Positions 36,467-47,829 are shown, numbered from the stretch's first letter. The stretch is 64,000 nt of DNA from Mercurialis annua (GCF_937616625.2 NC_065574.1:23539001-23603000); one strand, 5' to 3'. Notes: generated by a model not told the origin, from the letters alone. Made by a program: numbers and translations.

Positions 36467-37396
36467 ATTAATACAAATTTAATTGTATTCAATATTGCAA
36501 AATAAATAAATTATTTACTTAACAAATACTGTCCAAATTTTTCAAATTTCTAGGCAAATATAATCTGCAATTAAAATTTGAATGACCAAAGTAATTTTTT
36601 TTATATTAAAAAAAATGCTGCCAAAAATTATTTTAAAAAACTGTCCAGATTTTTTTTTTCTTTCAAAAGCACCCCAAAAACGTTTTTAAAATTGTTATGA
36701 AACAAGTTTGAAGTTTAATTCGAAACTGCTTAAAAAATTTCAAAAAAAAAAAATAATTAAACCGTAAAATTGTCTACAACTTATGTTAGTAAACTGCCCA
36801 TTTTTTCTTATTATAATTGCTCATAAATTAATTTTTTTTATGCACAAAACTGTGTAGAAAATGAAATAAAATTGTGCAGAAAATAACATAAATTAGTGCA
36901 GAAAATTAATAGTGTAGAAAATTAAATAGTCCCTTAATAAAACTGTCTTGAAAATTAAAACTTCCCAAAATATTTTATTTTTCTTTTCTTATTTTTTTAA
37001 TTAAAATATTAAATCTTCAAAATACAAATAAAAAATAAATCTGCAGTTTATTTTTTATTATAAATTCCGCATTTTCAAAAAATTATTTCTACCTCAAAAA
37101 TGTAATCTTCTTTTTATTATTCTAATTAAAACAAAATCCAATTATAAAATTAACATAATATTAAAATTCTGCCCTAAAAAATAATATTAGTTTTAATTTA
37201 TCAAAAACTAATATAAACTTAAATCCTGCAAAACAGCTTAATAAATTTGTTAGTCAAACAAAGAAGACAAATGAAATCCGTTTTCAATTGATTCCGCCAA
37301 TTTTCTGCATCTGCGTATTACAGGTACACAAACCATTTAAGACGCGTACGTTTATTAAATTGCCATAAACGGCAGATGAAAAATCTGTTTTAAGAT
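36467..37396 (-). other. Leader of the outer copia element
   Basis: About 930 bases of very AT-rich sequence between the 5' LTR and gag. No initiator-Met primer site is seen next to the LTR (the minus-strand sequence there starts ATCTTAAAACAG), so the priming tRNA is unclear or the site has decayed. The ORF 37284-37520 is incidental. Confidence 0.55.
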
Positions 37397-38235
37397 TGTT
37401 AGGCAAAATAATACACAGACAGAAATAATAATTTATTGATAATATAAACAATAAATAGAAATAGTAAATGCAATTGAAAATAGAAAATGTAAATAAATTG
37501 AATCGAGTCACGTGTATCACACGCTTTCCTTAAAACAGATTTTCCCTCACAGTATGTGAATTGCAACTGTTTCCCAGGATAAAACGAAACACAACAATAC
37601 TGAAGTGTTGTTCTCAACGAACCAGAATTATCATCCGAACTCTATCACAAGCTTTATATAGCCATCAAAATTCCATAACATGCATCTTCTTTATTGTATA
37701 ATAAAGGAGACATGTTATAAAATTTAAATAGCAAGTTACAAAACTTAAATTGATAAGTTAAAAAATAAAATAAAAAATAAACCGGGTGTTATGTAATTTA
37801 AAAAGAAAATTGAAAATGTAAAATAAAACTTGCACGAGGCTAGTTTTATCATTGCATTCGCGTGTACTGATCGAGCGCACACCCATTGTCCCTTGAAGTT
37901 GATTGATTGAATTGTGAGCCCTTAGGCTCACTAGCTTGTAACTAAGCTAATGAATAATTCAATATAAACTACATCAAGTGAAGTTTCCCAACCAATGTGG
38001 GAATGGATAATTTTCTTTTCAAATTAATTTTTCAAGGTGTGACTTTTGAGCATCAATTCTCATTCACCCTTTGAACTATTTTGAGCATATAATATACGGT
38101 TTTGATCTACTCACCGTAGAGAATACAAAACCACCAAGATCTGACACTTTCGGATAGTGGGTCCATCTCAAAATTAAGCATCAAAATAACAAATAATTAT
38201 GTCATTTTAACACCCATGTTTAATATTTTCCAACA
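37397..38235 (-). repeat. 5' LTR of the outer copia element
   Basis: 839 bp, same ends as 21636-22553, lacking about 80 bases near 37646. ORFs 37399-37617 and 38256-38450 are not genes. Confidence 0.92.
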
Positions 38236-39908
38236 AAAAGAGACTGAGCAAAGAACTAATCATAAAACATTCCTTCATGAACAAGCAAAAGAGAGTGAAA
38301 CAGCCCTGCATGAAGACCAAGGAACTGAACAAGTTGCTGAAAAGGTTTAATATCTTTAAATTTTTGTATACATTCATTCAAGTTTAGTCTTTTCAGTAAA
38401 AGGGTGATATATTTGTTTTCTATAAGGTTGTTGCATTCGATAAACTTCAATGTCCAAGTCTCTTTGACGACATTGATCCAAGTGCGTTACACAAAGCAGC
38501 AGACATAGTCGGGAGGGAGTTTGAAATTTCAAATGCAACGGAGGTATGGTCATAATTGTACATGTTTTTTTAATATTATCAGTTGCATATTGCTATACTT
38601 TTCTTAATCAAATTAAATGAATTATTTTCTCTTTTTAAGGAGGTATCCACTGATCCAAGTGTTTTACATAAAGCAACAGATGCAGCCAAAATGGATCTTG
38701 AAATTGCTAATATAGCTGAGGTAACTCTTAGTAGTCAATTCAGAGTTAACTATTAGTTAACCATTAGTTAACTGTTAAATATTAGTTAACTTTAAGTTAA
38801 CCATTAATTAAATGTATTATTTTCACTATTCTCAGGCCCCACCTATTGATTGTACTCCGGTAGCTGTTTATGTACCTCCTTAAATCATTATTAGTTATAA
38901 TAAAATATAATACCTGTTCACAGTTAATTAATAGTTAACTTATAGTTAACTTATAGTACACTTCTAGTTATTTTAGATAACAGTTATTTTGTATTGACAT
39001 AAGTTAAGAATTATAAAATATAACTGTAAATTATATAAGTTAACAGTTAACTAATGGTTAACTTACAGCTGTTTTTTTTGAATTATGTATATTAACTTTT
39101 AATATTGTTTTCGCAGCATATCGACGTCGGCATGTATTTTATTCGCAAGAAGGCTAAGTATAATCCACACAATGGCTTGCGAATAACTACCACAGACTGT
39201 CTATTAGATGACAGAATAAAGGGGTTGTTTAAGCTTTACACGAAGAACAAGGGCGATACATCAACGGTCAACGATCTAAACATCGTTGCTGATTACGTCC
39301 AAGGTTAAGGCATTCTATGCAACACTCCATGGAAAGATGTAGATGAGGTAATGTTTCCAATGCATTTAACCAACAAAAAATATTGGATTTTGGGTCATCT
39401 GGTGTTTAAAAACAGGTGTGTCTACGTTTACAATTCGTTGGACACTGCTACGTCCATGATTGAATCTGAAAAAGCTGCTAAGAAATATTATGTCGTGCTT
39501 CCCAAGATTTTTGCTCTGTTGGATGTTTACAATCTTTGGACGGACGTAGACCTACAATCCACTGCATATCGACAAAAATTGCCGGATTCCCCCTTTTCCA
39601 TTGCCTATGTCACTAATTTACCAACTGAGCAGAAAAGGTGATTTTTTTAATATTATATTATATTTTTTTAATTTCTAGTTATTAACTAGTTTTCCTATTT
39701 CATCACCGATTGCGGAGTATTTGTTTTGGCTTTCGCTGAACATTTGATCAAAAATCAACTAATTCCAGCAGCGTTTCCCATTGAGAACCATCGGGAATGG
39801 ATTGCGTATCTTTTTTTGAAGTATGCAAGCATGAAGCATGCTAACAATATTGACAGTGGTATGGAGGTAGAACCCAAACCAAAGTTGAAGGACGTTCTCA
39901 AAAATTAA
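38236..39908 (+). pseudogene. DUF1985/Ulp1-type transposon gene, 3' part with C48 protease domain
   Basis: Likely exons: rest of exon 4 to 38344, then 38427-38543, 38640-38720, 38836-38884, 39117-39637 and about 39690-39908. The protease region has KKYWILGHLVFKNRCVYVYN and DCGVFVLAFAEHLI. C48 (Ulp1-like) cysteine proteases cut SUMO-type conjugates using a His-Asp-Cys triad. Here Cys (39711-39713) is kept, but the usual His before Trp is Tyr (39381-39383) and the usual Asp is Asn (39432-39434). TAA at 39306-39308 breaks the frame, and the last intron lacks a clear AG acceptor before the Cys exon. It was almost certainly inactive before or since the retrotransposon insertion. Confidence 0.78.
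38739..39068. repeat. AGTTAAC repeat clusters in introns
   Basis: TAGTTAACTATTAGTTAACC-type runs, with AGTTAAC recurring about every 11 bases, fill 38749-38805 and recur at 38927-38960 and 39037-39065. The same motif recurs near 19738-19835 and 20885-20900 in other introns of this gene, and after it near 40195. Confidence 0.75.
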
Positions 39909-40363
39909 TTGTGTTTTACACATTGGAATTGTTTTGTTTTTTTTAGATTTACAACATTAATGGGTGTTTAACTGTTTTCATCCGACGTTGTTTTTTGCAA
40001 ACATTTTTTATTTAATCATATATTGCATTTTGTTATATTATCCCTTTTATTTAAATTATGTTATACAATTTTGTAAATTATCGTTTACTATAAGTTATAT
40101 GATATGTCACTATTAGTTAACTAAAACTTTCATGTTTAAAGAATATTTATACAAAAACTAGTACATATCTATTAAAACCCTACTAGTTAACTAATAGTTA
40201 ACTGCACATAGTTAAGGGATTAATAATAAAATTTTAAAAAAACATGTTAAGGGCTTAATTATTTTTATTAAAAATGATAACAATTTCTAAATATAAATAA
40301 ATCACTTAAAACCATCTAAAATAACATTATTCTTCTTAAATTATAAAGATGACAAAATTAACT
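39909..40363. other. Spacer between Ulp1-type gene and MuDR-type exon
   Basis: AT-rich 3' flank with two AGTTAAC motifs near 40195. No gene is seen. Both neighbours transcribe towards it. Confidence 0.5.
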
Positions 40364-40500
40364 TCAATTTGGAAGATTACGGCATGTCTTCTTATTATGC
40401 CCCCATTGTCCACATCTGCTACATTTGTTTTTTTCCTTTCTCTCATGACATGCCTTCAATCTTTGTTTCTTCGCTCGTCCTGCTGGAATATTTCCCCCTA
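40364..40500 (-). pseudogene. MuDR-type transposase C-terminal zinc-knuckle exon
   Basis: On the minus strand the frame reads PAGRAKKQRLKACHERKEK, then KCSRCGQWGHNKKTC, RNLPN and a stop at 40364-40366. A basic GR-KK segment followed by CxxCGxxGHNxxTC is the usual C terminus of plant Mutator (MURA) transposases. Only this tail is present; upstream sequence is replaced by another element from about 40505. It faces the Ulp1-type gene, the arrangement known for Mutator-like elements that carry both a MURA and a Ulp1 gene. Confidence 0.7.
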
Positions 40501-40997
40501 CAAGAGTATTACTTTTCCACGTAAGCCCTACAAGAGTATTCCGGTATCGTGTAAATCCTGACTTCAGATTCTGGCTCCGCCCCTATTTAATACGATATGG
40601 CAAAGTGACTGTACACAAGCCGTCTATAAACTGAAGTAATCATCATTAAAGAGACTTGTTTAGTCATAGATCTTCCTTCTAGTATTAGTATGTCAGTGGA
40701 AATTTCAACACTGTGGATTCCATTTAATCTATTTTCCACCGGCTCTTTGCTTCATCATTAATATAAGGCAGTTGTTAAATAATAGTACTACTAAATGCTT
40801 TCGTTTATCCTAAAAAAAATGTTTTCATTTAAGACTCATAAGCAGTCTGTCTTTTATTTGAATAACCCGTGGATAGTAAAGATAGACTTTCTCTATCTTG
40901 TAGCAAATTTTATGTCCTTTCCCTATGTCTAGAATAACCCGTAGATAGTAATGGTTTAAATGTTTTACCAACTGTATATTCTCATGGAGAGGCTGAT

Positions 40998-41060
40998 CTC
41001 CCTCCGTCCACAAAAGATAGGCTGATTTCCCTTTTTAGATGTTCCAAATAAATGGTTGAT
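40998..41060. repeat. Stowaway MITE end fragment
   Basis: CTCCCTCCGTCCACAAAAGA matches a Stowaway terminus. The opposite terminus is not found downstream, so only a fragment remains. Confidence 0.5.
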
Positions 41061-41630
41061 TTCCTTTTAAGAAAGTTAGTTAATTAAGTATTTCACTAAA
41101 ATATCCTTAGTTAAGTTAGTCTTTAGTCAACTTGGTTCAAGTTTTAATAATAACATTAATTAAGTACCTAAGATTCTAGTATTTTAAATCATATCCTGTA
41201 GATATAACATGAAATATTAAACTGCTCAAATTACAAACCCGCATCATAAAAGATAGTAGTATCAAATCTTGATAAAACTATATATATATATAATTAAATT
41301 TACATTGGTAAAACTATATACATTATTAAACTATATGTAATTGTTTTTTTTAGAAAAACTATATGTAATTGTTAATAAAAATTATCGCACTGAATAAATA
41401 TTTTATTAACGAGTTAAACATTGATAGAAAGCCAAGGCAACGCTTGCCGCTTGGTCATTTTGCTAGTCATTAATAATTCTTAGGAGGTAGTTTGGCCGTG
41501 AGTATGGACATTGAATAGGCCAGGGATATTTCAAATTGTACTATAAAAAGGTCGTTTGGTTATACCCATTATGCATTTGAATAGTTTTAAAAAGTTCATA
41601 TTAATCTATTTTTTAGTAATAAGAGCAGCA

Positions 41631-42141
41631 ATGGATCCATCATTTGTTGATTGTTCATGCCCTATTTCAGGCTGTCCTTTTGTTGGCTCATCTGAAATTA
41701 TTTACGCTCACTGCAAAATGATGCATAATCACTCTGTTACTAATTTTGATTTTGATAGCAGTTTTGTTGTTTCGCTTAGAGTTGATTATGAGTTTTTTGT
41801 TTTTTTACAAGAGAACAAATCCAATGCTGTATTTGTTTTGCACAACAATTCACAACCTACTGGAAACAGTTTAACATTGTGTCGTCTTGGACCGTCATCA
41901 AGTAGCCGCCACCATTTTGTTATTGAAAAAAAACATTAGTGATGATAGATGCGTCCGGCTTGAAGCTCTTGCTGGTAATTTTCAATCCATTGAAGCTTAT
42001 AACATCTCTTCAACATGGATTATTTTTGGTGGAAGTCGTACATTTGTTGCTGAATGTTTCACAAATTTGGATATCATAGTGTATGCTGATGCTACAATGC
42101 TTCCAAACCCCTTACAAGACGATTCAGATTTTAATATTTAG
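41631..42141 (+). pseudogene. SINA (seven in absentia) substrate-binding domain fragment, frameshifted
   Basis: From Met 41631 the frame gives CSCPISGCPFVGSSEIIYAH, FVVSLRVDYEFFVFLQENKS and AVFVLHNN, then RHHFVIEK. After a run of eight A near 41926 the frame must change to read RCVRLEALAGNFQS to the TAG at 42139. This matches the C-terminal zinc and beta-sandwich part of plant SINA-like E3 ubiquitin ligases, which bind the substrate. The RING finger that recruits E2 is absent, so even an intact copy would not ubiquitinate. A TATA-like CTATAAAAAGG at 41540 lies 90 bases upstream. The ORF lies inside inverted repeats, so capture by a transposon is likely. Confidence 0.72.
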
Positions 42142-42704
42142 AATCACAAATAAATTATGTAATTTCTAGTTGTTTAAATTCACTATATAAATTCGGAATG
42201 ACCAATATGAATATATCCAAACGATGTTAATGTAATTGTTTGTTTGAGGCTTCTTTGGAAACCATGCAAGTACGTACATCTAGTTTATTATGTATACGTA
42301 TCATGAAATATGTTATATTTTTCAACGTAAGGATCCCTCGTTATAGATCAATATAGTACTACTCCACCTTTGTTAGGTTTTTCTTTTTGAAATTTTATTC
42401 TCATCGAGATGAGATTATCATTGATACCTGTGGTAAGCTTTTCAATTTTTGAATCCATTGAATTCATTATTAATGGTGATGCAGAGAACCGCTGGACACT
42501 AGACTAGATGGAACCCATAGTCTTGAAATTTCCACTGACGTATTATTACTAAAAGATCTATGACTGAACAAGTCTTTTTAATGTTTACTGCAGTTAATAG
42601 ACGGATTGTCGTCTACATTCACTTGCCATATCGTATTAAATAGGGGCGGAGCCACTTCCCAGAATCTGAATTAAGGAGTTAATACTCTTGTGGGGCTTAC
42701 GTGG

Positions 42705-43820
42705 CTTGACTACATTTATTTTAGCTTTTCATATCCATACCTTAAAAAAATGACTTTTTGATGAATCAAAATTTTTAATATTAATATTGGTATTAGGTGA
42801 CCACAATTAAGTTAGCAAAAAAATATAGTGTCTGCAGTATATACAATTGCTTTACTTTTGTTTAACTGTAATGGAGCTAATGCAGTTCTATTATTCGAGT
42901 GTCATGAATCTTCAAAGTATATTTAATTGGTTTGTTATCTTTGGAGCATATAAATGTTATAAATGTTTACGCGTGTCTCCGTTATATCTACTTGATATAG
43001 TTTTAAAATACTTAGACATATTTTATCTTAAAAATATATGCTCTAACTCGAATTAAGAAAGACACCTACACAACTATATTTAAACTACCCCTTCCTCCCT
43101 ACTCTCAACATTATTTGTGTTATGATTATACCAATGTTTTTTAATTGAGATTTAATTTGAATAAATAATACACATACAGTTTATTTTTATTGGTATATTT
43201 TTTTGTCAAAGATGGTAACCGACTCTTTAGAGTTTCAATTGTTAGTTTTTATCGATGTATATGTATTTTTAGTGTTTCTCTCAATCCGTTATACGTGTTT
43301 TATATGTGTATTCTAAATGTACGTATCAATTAAAAAAAGTAGTCGTAAACCCGCGCAATTGCGCGAATTAATATAATATTATCAATTTTATGATATTTTT
43401 ATCATAGTATGTTTATACATTTGATTTATTTTATTTAAGTTTAGAAATATTATATTAAATACAATTATAAATTCTCATATTATGATTAGTGATTATATTA
43501 CTATATGTTATTGATACAAAAATTATTGTATACAATTTTAATTTTTTTGTAGTTCAAACATAATATTTAGTTTTGCTTATAGTTTTATATAATTTTAGCC
43601 GATTGACTCTTCTAAAGATATAAAACACACTACCAGTTGATTAAAGTCTTTGGGTATGAATTAAAGCATTAAACATATGAAAAAACTATTATGGTACAAA
43701 AAAGAGAGCAAATATTATAATGATATAGATATTTGATATTGTTATAAAAAATTAATAAAATTGGCAATATATATGAAGAATATGAAGTTAAATTAAATTA
43801 GAAGTCATAATAAAATTTTA
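42705..43820. other. AT-rich intergenic region
   Basis: No protein-like ORF (42847-43056 has no motif). One feature stands out, the palindrome CGCGCAATTGCGCG at 43355. Otherwise there is nothing to annotate. Confidence 0.5.
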
Positions 43821-43834
43821 GTTTAAAGAGAAAT

Positions 43835-44787
43835 GGTTGCTCTCTTTGTCAACATTGGCTCTGCTTCGTTTGAAATAGCAGCTCCACAAGCAGTCTGATG
43901 CCGGAAGCACGAGTTGTGGCGTGAACAGCCGGGCTGCTTTTGTATCTCTTGATTATTAATTCTTTTTTTTGTACCATAAAACCCATTAATAAGGAAAGGC
44001 GATTCTCTGGTCACATAATTAAGGGGGTTTTTGTTGACTTGTTTAGAAAACTGAGTGATTTAGCTAAAAATATCCAGAAATAACTCACAGTTCCTAGACT
44101 TTGATGCTATAGGCATACGACATGATCTATATTATGATTGACGACAGATACCTCCGCAACATCAATAAGATTAACCTGGTATCAAAAGTTTGACAATGTG
44201 CCTTAACTCTAGCCATACATATTAATTAAATATCATAAACAAGAGTGTGAAAATTATCGACACTAAATTACAAAAGAATCTTACAGAACAATCTTATACT
44301 AAAATGTATACTAACTTGGTCACAAATTACAGTAGAATCTTATGCTAACTCGGCCAGAAATTAAATCATTCCAATCGGAAGTCGGAAACACGAATTTTGG
44401 CATGAAGAGAGCCGACCAAATTTTATATTTCTTTTATATCTCTTGATAGTAAACTTGATTCGAAGTAAATCCACGATTCAAAGTAAAATATTGTAGAAAC
44501 TGTGGAATTACCCGGAAAAAAAGTAGTTTTATTATAAATTCTCATTAAAAGCTACGTATTTTTAAACTTAAAAGTAAAATAATCAAATATTTATTTTACT
44601 TACTTGAAAATAAATAATTATAAACCGTTACCGTTTCCATGTCCATTTCTTTTGATATAAGTTCATCCTCTGGCCATATTAACAGTACAAAGGAAATCAC
44701 TGAAAACCCCAATCGGACGCCGGGAACACGAGCGGTGCCTGTACATATATTTTTACCTCTTAAAAAATAAAAAAGATGGATATATAC
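43835..44787. repeat. Dispersed repeat family, copies 1-3
   Basis: Contains TGATGCCGGAAGCACGAG (43897), CAATCGGAAGTCGGAAACAC (44372) and AATCGGACGCCGGGAACACG (44711), parts of a repeat that recurs at 47490, 47740, 54133 and 54328. The stretch 44150-44350 is also colinear with 51838-52020. No coding capacity is seen; the ORF 43823-44014 is only the repeat. Confidence 0.6.
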
Positions 44788-47269
44788 TGTCACGATCCAA
44801 ATTATTGAGCCGCAACCAGCGCTAGGGAATGGGAGTTGTAGCTCCGAAACCCGTAGCAAGCCTAAATTTACTAAAAACCTTTTCTTTAAAATACAACAAA
44901 CACAAATGGAAGCAAACATATATATATATAAAAATATTCACACTACACTTTCTGATATCCACGTGGACTCTAGTTACTGTACCACGTATAAACTGGCCTC
45001 ACGGGATTATGTACATACTATCGTATCATAAACATGTCACCGGCATCTGGTGCCGTGACCAAAATGTAGCATACGCAGCCTACAAAAAGATATAAACATA
45101 GAAAGCAAGTAAAGCACCAACCAAAATATATTGTTATCAAGGCTACTACTTTGTCGACACAGGACCACTACTGCAGCACTATGGAAGTCGAGGACTATAC
45201 ATGTACGGCTGACTTCCAGATCCCAAAAAACGACCTTTAGCTAGGTCCAGACACTAAGCACCTAAAAGACATCAAAAGTGAGGGGGGTCAGTATTTGGGA
45301 AAATACTGAGTGAGCTTGGAATTTACTAACGGTATTATAAAAACATAACATCGCATTTCAAATAAGAATTAATACAAAAATATATATAAGCAAGTATTTG
45401 ATCCGTTCGAAACTAAAATCCTGAAACTTATCATGACTTACGAATATTCAAATCAGATTGATCCAAATGGTCCAGCCCGGGAGTAATTATAACTTAACCA
45501 CGTCAGCCGCGACCAGTCTCTTAATTCAAAATGGTGGGTCCAACCTACTAGATACGGGGCTCAGGTTACTTTAACCGAGTTCTCACTCGTATCACATTCA
45601 TATTCCGACTTTCATAATCATATCATGCATAACTATCAAATCATTCCTCATAGTCAGACACACTAAATTGACTCAATTACTGGTGATCACACAGCCTATT
45701 GACACCCAACAGGTAGCTAGTTTCGTTGGATCGCATACTAGGTTCTTACACATAAAATTCAATCAAAACATATAACATATCAACAATTCATATATATAAT
45801 GCGATGTGTTTAAATAGATATATATAAAATATATACCAAATAACTTTTATACATAATACACGAAAGTAAAGTGCAACTCACTATGACCGCTATCCAGTCT
45901 ATGATGTGGTTTATATGATAGTATGCTCGTACTAGCCCACGTCTGCTGACCTCACCGTTTTCTTACACGTCTGATACACATATAAGTCGAATACACGTTT
46001 AGTACATAAATGTGAACTTTATAAACCTAAAACCCTAGGTTATAGATTTAGGTTATCACCATTTTATTTCGTATTCGGTTTCTCAATTTCGATAATTTCT
46101 TAATCGAATTCTTAATCAATCTATATGCTTATCTTGATTACTCATCATGCTAATGTTCCTTTCTATAATGTCTTATTAATATTCATTTTAAGACATTTTG
46201 TCAGAGTTCTACACCCGTATCATGCTATCGGAAGCCATTTTCACTCCCGGAAGTCCCCCGAAGGTCACGATCGAAGTAGGGCACGTTGTGCCCCTCAATC
46301 TTTAAGAAGGGAACGTCGTTCCCTTCCTAGTTCACGACGTGCGGGTGCACGTCGTGCCCCCTGATGGTGCACGTCGTGCACCAACACGACGTGCTAAAGT
46401 GCAACACGTCACGCTCCAACGGGTGCGACGTTTTTGATGCTTCCGGACCATTTCCGAAGCCCTAAGACCCTCAAAATCCATAACAACACATACCTAATTC
46501 GTTTTAATTCATAACTTACCATTTCACACTTCAAAAACATCAAAACCGACCTATTTCCGACGAATACGACACATTTACAATTTTTAACTCTAAAACAGCC
46601 AACAAATTATCAATTCCGCATCACATCTTGAGATTTTTACCTTGAAATGAAGCTTAGGATTGATATAGCTTTCAATTCCGGAGAGATCGACGCAAAAATC
46701 ACTTGAAACGGACTCCGAACGGCGAAACGGCGGCTTGACGGAGTTGATCATCGAATTCTTGAAGTCTCTGGATCCTTCTTCTCTGATTTCTTCTTTCAAA
46801 TGGTTTTCCTATATATAGCATGGTCAAAATACCATTTTAGTTCTTGTCTTCTTTGTTTGTTACTAACTATCCTTTAAACTTTTATTTTGTTCGATGTAGT
46901 CCATAACTAAATTAATTAACCCTTTAACCAGTTCGTATACGTATTATTTATATCTAATAAATTATGACTCAAGAATTAACATTTTCCCATCGAGGCTTAT
47001 AAATTTTGATTCTTGAGACCTAATTGGTTAAATTACCACTTAATACCTGAACTTTATTTTGTGTCTTTTCTTGACATTTATCATTTTAATCCCAATTCCA
47101 ACTTTTAAACTAAGATTTAATATTAAATTCTTATCACTACTTTCTGAAACCGACCTACTTGAACTTTATTTATCTTGATTTCTCGAAAAACTTTCCGATA
47201 TCGCCACTCCGGCGACTCAAAATTGGACACGTGGACCAATTAAAAAATTTAATCATATGGGGTATTACA
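44788..47269 (-). mobile_element. Solo LTR of the LARD-like family, TSD TATAC
   Basis: It starts TGTCACGATCC and ends GGGGTATTACA on the plus strand, 2482 bp, colinear with 196-2756 but without the 159-bp duplication. TATAC flanks it at 44783-44787 and 47270-47274. No internal sequence remains. It interrupts a copy of the dispersed repeat; the two halves continue each other across it. ORFs at 44596-45095, 46125-46364 and 46590-46799 are incidental. Confidence 0.88.
46276..46435. repeat. Hairpin array in solo LTR
   Basis: GGGCACGTTGTGCCC at 46279-46293, GGGAACGTCGTTCCC at 46309-46323 and GGTGCACGTCGTGCACC at 46366-46382. All have a GTC or GTT centre and different, self-complementary arms. It sits at the same distance from the LTR start as the array at 1734-1948. 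Confidence 0.8.
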
Positions 47270-47274
47270 TATAC

Positions 47275-47829
47275 GGATACTGGCATCTAAGCACATTTTA
47301 TCTGCATGTTATACAACAGATATGATGTGGATTTTATCGTGACTCTGCACACGCAGAAGCTTTCAGAGAAATTTTACTTATCAGAAAAATAATAATTATA
47401 AATCAATGTCGTTGCCATGTCCATGTCTTTTACTATAAGTTCATTCCCTGGGAACATTAACCATACACATCGTAAACATGGATAACCCCAATTGGACGCC
47501 GGGACACGAGTCTTGACTACTTTTCTTTTAATCAAACGGATGGATATATATGGATACAGACATGTATATATGTTTTATCTACGTGATATTCTTCCGCTAT
47601 GACGTGGTTTGACAATGTCGCTGTTTACGCAGCAGCTTGAAGGCAGATTTCGCCCTTTTTAGAAGAAGAAACCGTGTAGAATGTCCTCTCAAAAGCTGCA
47701 GGAATCCGAGTCAGCTTTCCAAGACGTTCGGATCAGTCCAATCGGTCGCCGGAAACACGAAATATTATGCGTACATATCATGAAATATTATGCGTACGTA
47801 ACATGCAAGTAGGTAATAAAATAAAATAT
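47275..47829. repeat. Dispersed repeat family, tandem copies
   Basis: 47275-47395 completes the copy cut by the solo LTR. A further copy starts near 47396 with the same order of landmarks: CCATGTCCATGTC, ATAAGTTCAT, GGACGCCGGGACACGAG, then GGATGGATATATA, followed by GAGTCAGCTTTCCAAGACGT and CGGTCGCCGGAAACACGA. The unit appears to be roughly 300 bases or more. Confidence 0.6.

Larger units (their letters stand above)
21636..38235 (-). mobile_element. Ty1/copia retrotransposon inserted in the Ulp1-type gene, TSD AAAAG
   Basis: The LTRs lie at 21636-22553 and 37397-38235. AAAAG at 21631-21635 and 38236-38240 is the target duplication. Removing the element lets the reading frame of host exon 4 continue through the junction. 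The element reads on the minus strand (gag at right, RNase H at left). It contains a complete second retrotransposon (26541-35954) inside gag. Its own proteins carry many stops, frame changes and at least one deletion, so it is the older of the two. Confidence 0.92.
40517..42704. mobile_element. TIR element carrying a SINA gene fragment
   Basis: Left (40517-40760) and right (42430-42704, reverse complement) ends are colinear, starting CCACGTAAGCCC and sharing GGCTCCGCCCCTATTTAATA and ATAGATCTT blocks, about 250 bp in all. A third copy of this end lies at 50535-50935. No transposase is present inside; a SINA-domain ORF is. Long inverted ends and a captured plant-gene fragment fit a Pack-MULE type element, but I found no 9-bp duplication, so the class is not settled. 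Confidence 0.62.
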
